IMG/VR virus record: IMGVR_UViG_3300044833_000050
Location: 1-26,311 of that record
Strand: one strand, 5' to 3'
Source of the DNA: a virus
Length of the DNA: 26,311 nucleotides
The translations under genes were made by a program, and so were the position numbers. The notes beneath the pieces are model-generated. The model had not been told where the DNA came from and did no database searches. It worked only from the letters and a program-made list of their open reading frames with translations. Shown one piece after another: positions 20,042-26,311 of the stretch (position 1 is the stretch's first letter; each line of letters opens with the position of its first letter).

Positions 20042-21049
20042 TTAGTCAAACCGTTTCTCGTAAAACTTCCGATCGTACCTCGGGTTCCATTCCACACTCA
20101 GGCGGGTGATGTGCCCGTCCGCCGGGTCTTGCTTGATCTTGATGAGGGAGAATCCGACGTGGGCCGCGATTTTGTTCTTACGCAGAAACGCAGTTTGGTC
20201 GACCGTGCAGCCGCCGGAGATACAATGGACTTCTCGTGGATAGCAGTAATCCCACTTGTGGTAGTGGCCGATGAAGAGGATAGCCGGCTTCTCTCCACCC
20301 TGAAAACTCTCGACTAACTTCTGCGGTGCGTAACTCAGCGCGTAAGCCGATCCGCCGCCTGGGTGCATCAGTCGCGCTACCGCCGAACCTTTGCCGCAGG
20401 ACAGCCTCACATCAGATTCGACGTGGCCGAGATAGTGTAAGTCGGTCCTACCAGCTCGCTCAGCTTTCATTTGCGCGTATTCTCCAACGTTGATGCACTC
20501 GCGCTGAATCCACCAGCCTTCATGATCGTCACCAGTGACGTAGTGAGTAGTGATTCCTTTGCGTAGTGGGTAGCGGTCAATCCAGTAGTCAAGCTGCGGG
20601 TCCATACCCGGCGCGACAATCAATTCCTGTCGGTTGAATCTTGCTTCGCCCTCAACCCAGTTGCCAGCATTAAGGACGTGTTTTACTCCCTCGCGCTCGA
20701 ATACGTCGTAAGCTGCATTCAGAACATCCAGCCGCTCGTGCTTGTTACAGAGATGGTTGTCAGTGGTGAATCCGAGGACGGTCCAGCCGTCGCCGCGATC
20801 CTCGGCGCGCAAGGTCAGGCTTCCACCCTGCTCAAGCAAGCTGTGCAGAAATAGCTTCTGCCCGGCAAGCTGTGAGACGTTGGCCCCGGATGCCTTCAGT
20901 TCCTTGACTGCCTTGCGGACGGCGGTAGGCTTGCAGTTCAACTCCTCCGCAATCTCAACTTCGCTCATGGGCCGCTTCGTGATGAGTTTGCGGATTGCTA
21001 ACGGCAAGTCTGCCGCCTGCTTCGCTAAGACTTCCTTTGCGGATGTCAT
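20042..21049 (-). CDS. Winged-helix metallophosphoesterase
   Basis: 335 aa. Residues about 15-65 form an HTH (MSEVEIAEELNCKPTAVRKAVKELKA). The calcineurin-like domain has TDNH (Asp97, His99), AGNW (129-131), GDDHEG (173-178), MHPGGG (His229) and GHYHKWDY (261-268). Usual motifs are DxH, GD and GNH[DE]; here the second metal-bridging Asp is Asn130 and the third motif is GDDH, so metal binding may be altered. It could be a phosphodiesterase or nuclease targeted to DNA by the HTH. ATG overlaps the upstream stop. Confidence 0.8.
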   Translation of the reverse strand: MTSAKEVLAKQAADLPLAIRKLITKRPMSEVEIAEELNCKPTAVRKAVKELKASGANVSQLAGQKLFLHSLLEQGGSLTLRAEDRGDGWTVLGFTTDNHLCNKHERLDVLNAAYDVFEREGVKHVLNAGNWVEGEARFNRQELIVAPGMDPQLDYWIDRYPLRKGITTHYVTGDDHEGWWIQRECINVGEYAQMKAERAGRTDLHYLGHVESDVRLSCGKGSAVARLMHPGGGSAYALSYAPQKLVESFQGGEKPAILFIGHYHKWDYCYPREVHCISGGCTVDQTAFLRKNKIAAHVGFSLIKIKQDPADGHITRLSVEWNPRYDRKFYEKRFD

Positions 21050-21309
21050 TTCACCCCTGCCTGTTTCTTGAAGTCCGCAATGGTTGCCGGTTTGCCGAAG
21101 TAACGCTCCGTTCCGTATCGAACGCTGTAGCTGTCTAATACGTGAACTGAGTTAAAAAGCATCTGCCGGCAGCACGGCACCAGATTGACCAACTCGGACG
21201 GCTTGTACAGTTCACCCTTGGCCGATGAGTCTAGGACGTGCTTTATCTTCGCTTCGATCGGAGTCAGTTTCCGTTTAAGCGCAACCTGGATCGAGATGGG
21301 CAATGGCAT
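21046..21309 (-). CDS. Hypothetical protein, about 87 aa
   Basis: Start uncertain: ATG at 21309 follows AAGGAG with almost no spacing; a TTG at 21303 is better spaced; a TTG at 21321 lacks a site. Helical (LTPIEAKIKHVLDSSAKGE), then a Cys pair LVPCCRQM and VHVLDSYSVRYGTERYFGK. Its start region lies 18 bp after the palindrome 21327-21343. It may be an HTH-type partner of the following phosphoesterase; not recognised. Confidence 0.55.
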   Translation of the reverse strand: MPLPISIQVALKRKLTPIEAKIKHVLDSSAKGELYKPSELVNLVPCCRQMLFNSVHVLDSYSVRYGTERYFGKPATIADFKKQAGVK

Positions 21310-21553
21310 CTCCTTCTGCAATAGGTTGTGCGCCTAGCGCACAGCCCTCAAAATCAATAGTTGGTAGTTCGGTGGTGGTCTTAGGCTTACGAATCTTGCG
21401 ATGGCACAGACGGCAGCTTCTCGAGGCTAGGAGCGCCCGGCGTTCTTTACGGTCCGCCTCACGGCAGTCGTCGGAACAGAAGTTGCTCCCACGGATGGCC
21501 CGGTTCTCGTCAACCTGATTACGGCAGTGAGTACAGAATCGAACGTAAGCCAC
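21275..21553 (-). CDS. Zinc-finger protein, first gene of leftward operon
   Basis: 92 aa from GTG 21553. Cys sets: CTHC (7-10), CSDDC (26-30) and CRLCH (47-51), suggesting two zinc sites, with basic ERRALLASR between. The earlier ATG at 21580 lies inside the promoter, so it cannot be the start if that promoter is used. The GTG is exactly 7 nt after the -10 box, as for the zinc-finger gene at 4065-4289. The C-terminal part carries the palindrome-encoded CALGA. Role unknown. Confidence 0.6.
   Translation of the reverse strand: MAYVRFCTHCRNQVDENRAIRGSNFCSDDCREADRKERRALLASRSCRLCHRKIRKPKTTTELPTIDFEGCALGAQPIAEGDAIAHLDPGCA
21327..21343. repeat. 17-bp palindrome, copy B
   Basis: TGTGCGC-CTA-GCGCACA, the exact reverse complement of 7551-7567. 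It lies at the 3' end of the leftward zinc-finger gene and just upstream of the next gene's ribosome-binding region, so as RNA it could form a hairpin near that start. Confidence 0.7.
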
Positions 21554-21560
21554 GGATGTG

Positions 21561-21589
21561 ATTATCCGATAGCGCACCATCGCTGTCAA
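21561..21589 (-). promoter_or_regulatory. Leftward promoter for the zinc-finger/phosphoesterase operon
   Basis: Minus strand: TTGACA (21589-21584), 17-bp spacer, GATAAT (21566-21561), 11 of 12 consensus positions. The GTG of the zinc-finger gene follows after 7 nt, implying a leaderless mRNA. Confidence 0.75.
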
Positions 21590-21622
21590 TGAATTTATGC
21601 ACCATCTAAGGTGAATATTGCA

Positions 21623-21651
21623 TTGACACGCTCTCCCTGGTGTACTACTGT
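21623..21651 (+). promoter_or_regulatory. Rightward promoter for the PEP-CTERM gene
   Basis: Perfect TTGACA (21623-21628), 17-bp spacer, weak TACTGT (21646-21651). A CGGGAGGG ribosome-binding site and the ATG at 21675 follow. It diverges from the leftward promoter, so the cargo gene has its own transcription unit. Confidence 0.5.
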
Positions 21652-21674
21652 TCCATGCTCGGGAGGGTATTGAC

Positions 21675-22220
21675 ATGAAAACCATTTTAGTGCTGTGTCT
21701 ACTTTCGGCCTTCGCTTTTGCCGATAGCATCCTGGTCAACAACGCCGGAGGAACCAACGCCTTTACGGTTAACCCGTTATCCCTGACTGCCTCTGGCAAT
21801 AATTACAACTTCGCCTTTACGGGGGGGACGACGAGCGCCGCTGCGGTCATTGGGAAATTCACTACCGGATTTATTACGATGTCCAGTGCCGCCTATTCCT
21901 TAGAAGGGCAGGTTTCTCACATCTTCTTTAATCCTAAGACTGGACTCCTGCAAGGGCAGTTCGTCGGGCAGCAAATCTTTGCCAGTACCGGTAACCACTT
22001 CCACATTTACCACGCGACATTCTACGAACGCTTCGACCTGAAGAATCACACGAACCTAGGTGGTTACGTGGCGTTCAGCACCGCGCCGGAGCCTGAGACC
22101 TATGCCCTGTTCCTGACGGGACTGCTTATGTGTGCTTATCGGTGGAGCGGTTCATCCGCCTACGCGCGCTTCCGCCAACGTAAACTGGATCTTCCGAGTC
22201 CTCTGCTTCCTCAGCTTTGA
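21675..22220 (+). CDS. PEP-CTERM exported protein (phage cargo)
   Basis: 181 aa. Sec signal peptide MKTILVLCLLSAFAFA (cleavage near 16/17), a beta-rich Ser/Gly/Asn-rich body, then APEPETYALFLTGLLMCAYRW: PEP at 138-140, a membrane helix (about 142-155) and Arg156, the tripartite signal recognised by exosortase. Normally the protein ends within a few residues; here another 25 residues follow, read antisense through the end of terL. The host should therefore have an exosortase. Having its own promoter marks it as a moron. Function of the exported domain unknown. Confidence 0.75.
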   Translation: MKTILVLCLLSAFAFADSILVNNAGGTNAFTVNPLSLTASGNNYNFAFTGGTTSAAAVIGKFTTGFITMSSAAYSLEGQVSHIFFNPKTGLLQGQFVGQQIFASTGNHFHIYHATFYERFDLKNHTNLGGYVAFSTAPEPETYALFLTGLLMCAYRWSGSSAYARFRQRKLDLPSPLLPQL

Positions 22221-23793
22221 CGATGCGCTGGTAATTGATCATCGCGCTAGTTAGCCGCATGGGGTCGTCGGTCTCAACGATAGCCTTCAATCGCTCCTTG
22301 ATCCGCTCCGAGGACGGCTTGCGCTCGGTGTCGAGGAAGCCGTAGACGGCGTGACACAGTGAATCCATGTAATCGTCAAGATGACTACCGGGATCTTTCT
22401 TGATCTTCATGGGCTCTTTGTCGTCATGGAGCCTAGATTCCAGAGCCTCGATCGTGTTGCGGCAGTGCCGCGCAATCCTCAATTCGTCATTCGCCAGCTT
22501 GATGTAGATGAGCTGAGCGCCGCCCGCGCGGTCGTCTGACACGGGGATAAACTCAAGGTCGTGCGGCCGCATCTCCTCATTCATCAGTTCCGCAAGGCTA
22601 TGATCAGCACCCCTTTCAGCCCACGAATCTCTACCTAAGTACATTGCTGATAACAACTTTGGTTGTTCGTAGGTGCTGTCAGACTGCCATTTGATCAGGG
22701 CCTCATAATGCGCGCGGGCAAAGGTCTTAGCATCCTGCCGGCGCGCGCCCTGAATATCTCCGCTTGGGTACTCGTCGAGAACGTAGACTACTCCGTCAGG
22801 TCCACGGGCAAGCAGATGACTAGCCGCGGCCGAGCCTGAATAGCCGTAATCGGTTCCCGTCCAGTGCGGCCACCAATACTCTGTTTTGAGTGAAGGAAGC
22901 GCGAACGTCATACGCGCGTAATCCCATATGTCGAAGTACTGCCCCTCGAATATCCGCCAGCAGCCATCAAGTAAAGCCTTCGCCACTGCCGGGCTCTGCA
23001 TCTTTAGTCGGGCGATGTACCGCGATCCCAACAGATCGTGGTCTCGGACATAGCTTAAAATGTAGCTGAGCGACATGGCGTCGCCGGTCGGGTCAGTCAG
23101 CGGCACGCCGTCGTGCCACTTCGCATCCCATCGCAACTTGTTTTGTGGAGGAGCGTTCTGCGGCTCACAGTGTGGACAGACACCGTTAAAGAACATCTTT
23201 TGATGGTCTTTGTGCCCAATGTTTCCGGGGTTGGTTCCAAGCCTTACCCTGACTCTCAGTCCGGCGTCCGTGCTGCGGTTTCTGGTTACGAGATACCGAA
23301 TCATGTCCATCGACCAATGCGTGCTCTCGTCGATGCCGATTGCTGACATGCCCGCGCCCTGGTATCTATGAATATCCTTTTCATGCTGGCAGTGGCGGAA
23401 ATAGAACTCGAAGCCGGAGGGGAATTTCCACGTATGTGTGCCGCCGTTGTACGTTGCTCCCATTTGACTGAAGATGGAATGCGACTGGTCAATAGCGCCG
23501 TCTCCACCTTCCAGTTCGGCGTAGGTACGGCGAAAGAAGTATGATCGTGCCCGCGGGGATTTTCGCTCTTGGATTAGGTCGACGAGCAGCGTGGAAGTCT
23601 TAAGCGATCCTGCGGCGCCGCCGAGCAGTAGAATGTCCGCAGGGTTGTCGAGGGCGTTGCACTGGGACTGGGTAGCTGGATACCATTTCTTCCCTAAACG
23701 CGCGCATTCCTTGGCAAACTGAGCGCCTAACCAGCGGTGCGTCGGGTCTGGTAGAACCTCAACGTCACTCGGTTTCAGTGGGGTCGTTCCCAT
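22126..23793 (-). CDS. terL: Terminase large subunit
   Basis: Packaging motor ATPase and nuclease, 555 aa. Walker A GGAAGSLKTS (58-67), Walker B AIGIDESTHW with Asp155-Glu156, a coupling-like GTNPG (186-190), then the RNase H-like nuclease with Asp315 (GTDYGYSG) and acidic HLDDYMDSLCH (471-481). Start ATG 23793 with GAGGAG upstream, overlapping the preceding gene by 29 bp. The 3' end overlaps the PEP-CTERM gene by 95 bp in antisense. Full-length for the family. Confidence 0.92.
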   Translation of the reverse strand: MGTTPLKPSDVEVLPDPTHRWLGAQFAKECARLGKKWYPATQSQCNALDNPADILLLGGAAGSLKTSTLLVDLIQERKSPRARSYFFRRTYAELEGGDGAIDQSHSIFSQMGATYNGGTHTWKFPSGFEFYFRHCQHEKDIHRYQGAGMSAIGIDESTHWSMDMIRYLVTRNRSTDAGLRVRVRLGTNPGNIGHKDHQKMFFNGVCPHCEPQNAPPQNKLRWDAKWHDGVPLTDPTGDAMSLSYILSYVRDHDLLGSRYIARLKMQSPAVAKALLDGCWRIFEGQYFDIWDYARMTFALPSLKTEYWWPHWTGTDYGYSGSAAASHLLARGPDGVVYVLDEYPSGDIQGARRQDAKTFARAHYEALIKWQSDSTYEQPKLLSAMYLGRDSWAERGADHSLAELMNEEMRPHDLEFIPVSDDRAGGAQLIYIKLANDELRIARHCRNTIEALESRLHDDKEPMKIKKDPGSHLDDYMDSLCHAVYGFLDTERKPSSERIKERLKAIVETDDPMRLTSAMINYQRIVKAEEAEDSEDPVYVGGSARRRMNRSTDKHT

Positions 23794-24355
23794 GCTTCTC
23801 CTCTAACTGTTTTTGCCATCCACGGTTTCTCTCTCGCAGCCATTCCGACTCGTAGACTTCATAGGAACTGCTCGTCGCTGACACGCCAACCTGATTACTG
23901 TTCTGGTTGATGACGGTGGTTCCAGACTTTCCAATGAGCCCAATGCGTTCGTAACCAACCTTAATAGCAGCTACCACGTCAGCCAGTCCGCGACGTTCGT
24001 GGTCTGGACTTTTGACGGCACGCATCAGATTCTCGTCGAGCAGGTTTTCGGTGACATAAACACACTTGACAGACGCATCCCATGCCAACTTGAGTTCGCG
24101 CGGCCATGAGTCATTGTTGCCCGCCTTTACCAGTTCGATAAGTTGTTTAACTATCGGCTTCTTGGCGAGTTCATATCCGTACTCCCGTCGCCATTCCATC
24201 GCTTCGGCAGCCTTGCCCAGACTCTTTAGGAAGAAGGTGTAGCAGGCGAAGGTGTGCCATTCTGGCGGACAGGTGGCGAGGGATGAGGCAGGTTTGCCCT
24301 TAAGGTTGGGCCGGAGATTCTGGAGGGAGACTTTATTTATTTTCTTTTTTGCCAT
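23765..24355 (-). CDS. Probable terminase small subunit
   Basis: 196 aa from ATG 24355 (MAKKKINKVSLQNLRPNLKGK) with GGAG upstream. Basic N-terminus, then helices (PPEWHTFACYTFFLKSLGKAAEAMEW, KPIVKQLIELV), and a hydrophilic C-terminus. It is immediately upstream of terL with a 29-bp overlap, the usual place for TerS. No diagnostic motif is seen, so the call rests mainly on position, size and charge. Confidence 0.55.
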   Translation of the reverse strand: MAKKKINKVSLQNLRPNLKGKPASSLATCPPEWHTFACYTFFLKSLGKAAEAMEWRREYGYELAKKPIVKQLIELVKAGNNDSWPRELKLAWDASVKCVYVTENLLDENLMRAVKSPDHERRGLADVVAAIKVGYERIGLIGKSGTTVINQNSNQVGVSATSSSYEVYESEWLRERNRGWQKQLEEKHGNDPTETE

Positions 24356-24379
24356 GTTTGGCTCCGGCGCCTGCCGAGC

Positions 24380-24390
24380 GTACAATGTAC
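24380..24390. promoter_or_regulatory. Palindrome in a possible rightward promoter
   Basis: GTACA-A-TGTAC is a perfect 11-bp palindrome containing TACAAT (24381-24386, a five-of-six -10 box). A weak TTGGCT lies 17 bp upstream (24358-24363). It sits upstream of terS on the other strand and of a mini-ORF on this strand, so it could regulate either. Confidence 0.35.
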
Positions 24391-24394
24391 AGCC

Positions 24395-24484
24395 GTGGTC
24401 AACCTGCTTGATCTCTCTCTGCGAATCCTGACTGTCGCTGCCCTGATCGCGTGGGGAATGTATCTAGTCCGAAGGAAGGGTTAG
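24395..24484 (+). CDS. Possible 29-aa membrane peptide
   Basis: GTG start 8 nt after the TACAAT box, TAG at 24482-24484. Encodes MVNLLDLSLRILTVAALIAW and a basic end YLVRRKG: one hydrophobic helix with positive tail. It ends one base before the stop of the convergent polyvalent-protein gene. No ribosome-binding site; translation would have to be leaderless. Length alone makes it uncertain. Confidence 0.3.
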   Translation: MVNLLDLSLRILTVAALIAWGMYLVRRKG

Positions 24485-24485
24485 C

Positions 24486-26311
24486 CTATTCCTCAGCCTC
24501 AGTGACTTCTTTCCCTTCGCCTTTGTTGAACATCGCAGCTCGCTTCTTGGCCATCATCCGATTAAGGACTCGCGACTCTTCTTCGGTAATTCCCTTCGTC
24601 TGCGACAACTGAAAGAGCTGCGAGTAGACTTGCTTGTCGCTTTTCATAAACGCCAAGCCCTTAATCTTGTCTTCGATAGGGTTCGTCCTAGCCCGCATCC
24701 GTAACTTTTGCGCTTCCTTTCGGTTTATCTTCCCGTCGTCGATAGCCTTCTCAAGCGGGGCAGAGTCGCCGTTCCGCAGTGCCCCTAGGACGGAGTGCTT
24801 GAGGTCGATCTGTGCTCGCGTCTCGGGTGCCATTGGGCCACCGGGATTCGCAGCCTGCATCTCCGCAATCTTTTTTTCGAGCGGAGACTGACTGATCCAC
24901 GCCGGTGCCGGGCTGAATCCGACTGCTCCCAAAACCGCTTTTGCTTTCGATTCACCGTACTGCTTCTCGCGTTGAAAATTGGAGATGCTGATAGGCGAAC
25001 CAAGAACGTGCGCAGCGTCGTCATATCTTTGTTTCCACCACTTGTCTTCGGGGTTGTGAATCATGGCATGGCGGAAGTCCTCGTTGTTGACGACTTCGCT
25101 GATGCCGGAAATTAGATCAGATTCCTTGGAGCGCATGTAACTCCACGGGCCATGCCCCCAAAGAGACATCGCATCCTTCAATACAATCGCAGGCGCGACC
25201 ACGCGCAATGGTTTGCCGTATGCGTCCACGCCGCCGATGCGCGCGGCGAACAGATCCCTTGCGTCCTTTGGCTTCTCGCGTGTCATCGAATACTGAAGCG
25301 CAGCGTTGGCTGCCATATAGACAAGCCCGAGTCCTAGAATCTTCGCGAACGCAGGGTCGATGCGCGGGATCGGTCCCGAGCTCGGTAGCGGTTCGGAGTC
25401 TCCACCTAAACGCTCGTTCCACCATCGGGCGGATTCCCACGCTTCTTGTGACTGGCCGATACCCGCATCCTTTACGAGTCGCACGTTGCCCGAGAACCAG
25501 GTGAAGGCGCGGAAGGCAAGTTGAATCGAACTCTTCAGTGTCCGGTCCCACCATCGGGCGTCCCAGTTCATGGCCCCGTATATATTCTCGGTTGTGTCCC
25601 ACGTTTTGCGCGCTACCTCGCCGCGGCTCTTGATGCCGGAAGATATATCGGCGCCGCGATCCGTCAACTCAAAACTGTGATCCTTGAGAAACGTGGCCAA
25701 CTTGATTCGCGGAATGTAGTACCCAAACAGGGGCCGCATAACCTGCTGGTTCAGCGCGATCGGCGTCTTCAGGAGTGCCGCGATGTAGTGATTCTCCGCT
25801 ACAGCCTGCCGCAGTCCTTCGATCCCGTGGAGTCGTTCATCTTCGTGGAGAGACAATTTTGCGCCAGCGGAAAACAGGTCATCGACGAGTTGAGCAGCTT
25901 CAGGGTATCGCTTGATAAAATCCAGACCGCGTTGCGATCTCACGAACTCTTCAGGGTTTGTGACGTAGCGGACGACCGATGTTCCCAGCCGGTAATCCAT
26001 GATGGGCGCGATGGGTGTCGTCGCAATGTCTTTTGCGCCTTCGACTAAGGCTGTAAGACTTGCGTTGCGCGCCGCGTAGTTTACGTGTTGCAGTCCGCGC
26101 CCAACTGCGTTCGCCCACGATGACACAGTGGTTGTAAGCGCGTGAAACGGGGAGAGCGATAAACGGAATGCGGTCAAGTTATTCTTGACCGACATCAGGC
26201 CGTTGCCGATAGTCGATTCCCTGATGTAGTCGTGGCTGAGCATGTTGCTCAATAGACGGTGCCAGTCCTCGCGAACTGCCCACTGTCCAGCCTGCACCAT
26301 TCCCGCGTCTG
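24486..26311 (-). CDS. Phage polyvalent-type protein, C-terminal part (LPD38-like), partial
   Basis: At least 608 residues; the frame stays open through the right edge and the ATG at 26300 is internal or uncertain. The pattern RPLFGYYIPRIKLATF ... RKTWDTTENIYGAMNWD ... WWDRTLKSSIQLAFRAF ... GNVRLVKDAG, then a hydrophobic helix (ILGLGLVYMAANAAL) and DLFAARIGGVDAYGKPLRV ... DAMSLWGHG, matches my memory of the LPD38 region of large polyvalent proteins. These giant phage proteins are packaged and injected. It lies upstream of the terminase genes on the same strand. Confidence 0.7.
   Translation of the reverse strand, partial: DAGMVQAGQWAVREDWHRLLSNMLSHDYIRESTIGNGLMSVKNNLTAFRLSLSPFHALTTTVSSWANAVGRGLQHVNYAARNASLTALVEGAKDIATTPIAPIMDYRLGTSVVRYVTNPEEFVRSQRGLDFIKRYPEAAQLVDDLFSAGAKLSLHEDERLHGIEGLRQAVAENHYIAALLKTPIALNQQVMRPLFGYYIPRIKLATFLKDHSFELTDRGADISSGIKSRGEVARKTWDTTENIYGAMNWDARWWDRTLKSSIQLAFRAFTWFSGNVRLVKDAGIGQSQEAWESARWWNERLGGDSEPLPSSGPIPRIDPAFAKILGLGLVYMAANAALQYSMTREKPKDARDLFAARIGGVDAYGKPLRVVAPAIVLKDAMSLWGHGPWSYMRSKESDLISGISEVVNNEDFRHAMIHNPEDKWWKQRYDDAAHVLGSPISISNFQREKQYGESKAKAVLGAVGFSPAPAWISQSPLEKKIAEMQAANPGGPMAPETRAQIDLKHSVLGALRNGDSAPLEKAIDDGKINRKEAQKLRMRARTNPIEDKIKGLAFMKSDKQVYSQLFQLSQTKGITEEESRVLNRMMAKKRAAMFNKGEGKEVTEAEE

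Noticed and set aside
25521-26048. 175-codon frame antisense to the polyvalent-type gene
   Set aside because: No start signal or motif; composition is typical of an antisense shadow.
1-26311. An integrated prophage with host flanks
   Set aside because: No host housekeeping genes are seen and phage genes lie on both sides of the att core; the window shows no integration boundary.
1-26311. CRISPR array, insertion sequence or rRNA
   Set aside because: I saw no regularly spaced 25-40 bp repeats with spacers, no transposase, and no rRNA-like sequence.

Overview
This window reads as part of a temperate double-stranded DNA phage genome, or a free (unintegrated) form of one. It carries phage-type replication genes (dnaB, dnaG and a probable initiator), a recombination pair, a tyrosine integrase with an excisionase-like gene, a terminase, a polyvalent-type virion protein and many tiny overlapping genes. 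The host is a bacterium that probably sorts proteins through PEP-CTERM and exosortase, because one cargo gene carries that signal. Acidobacteriota is my best guess at low confidence, since the signal also occurs in several proteobacterial, verrucomicrobial and planctomycete groups.

Layout. (1) 1-4289, leftward: one operon starting at a TTGATT/TATATT promoter (4297-4324). It encodes a small zinc-finger protein, a probable replication initiator with an iteron-like array inside the gene, DnaB, a Dam-type adenine methyltransferase, a small Cys-rich protein, a C5-cytosine methyltransferase and tiny ORFs. (2) 4427-16142, rightward: a long operon of overlapping genes (ATGA/GTGA junctions are frequent) starting at a TTGACA promoter (4372-4400). 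It has a TPR protein, HNH-like proteins, many zinc-ribbon microproteins, a phage lipoprotein, a putative annealing protein plus PD-(D/E)XK exonuclease, a KTSC-domain protein, full-length DnaG, a VRR-NUC nuclease, an excisionase-like protein and the integrase. (3) 16143-16774: attachment region. The 3' half of an initiator tRNA-fMet lies on the minus strand (16206-16252), followed by a second VRR-NUC-like nuclease. (4) 16787-18259: a small zinc protein (leftward), a three-box operator-like repeat, two unknown rightward genes and a terminator. (5) 18260-21589, leftward: a beta-class DNA methyltransferase, a DUF4406 protein, small unknowns, a wHTH-metallophosphoesterase and a zinc-finger protein behind a strong promoter. 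(6) 21623-22220: a rightward PEP-CTERM cargo gene. (7) 22126-26311, leftward: TerL, a probable TerS and the C-terminal part of a large LPD38-like polyvalent protein that runs off the window.

How it fits together. The leftward early operon and the rightward operon diverge from 4290-4426 and together supply a phage replisome (initiator, DnaB, DnaG) and recombination functions. Three methyltransferases without an obvious restriction enzyme suggest protection of phage DNA against host restriction. Phage genes lie on both sides of the tRNA-derived site, so it looks like attP rather than attL or attR.

Most notable observations: six GCTAGC hexamers in 200 bp, arranged as mirror-image triplets inside the initiator gene (candidate origin); a long second reading frame over the C5 methyltransferase; two first-in-operon zinc-finger genes with -10 + 7 nt + GTG (leaderless-type) starts; inverted repeats bracketing int and att; recurring gene-junction cassettes; and the PEP-CTERM gene whose end is antisense to terL.
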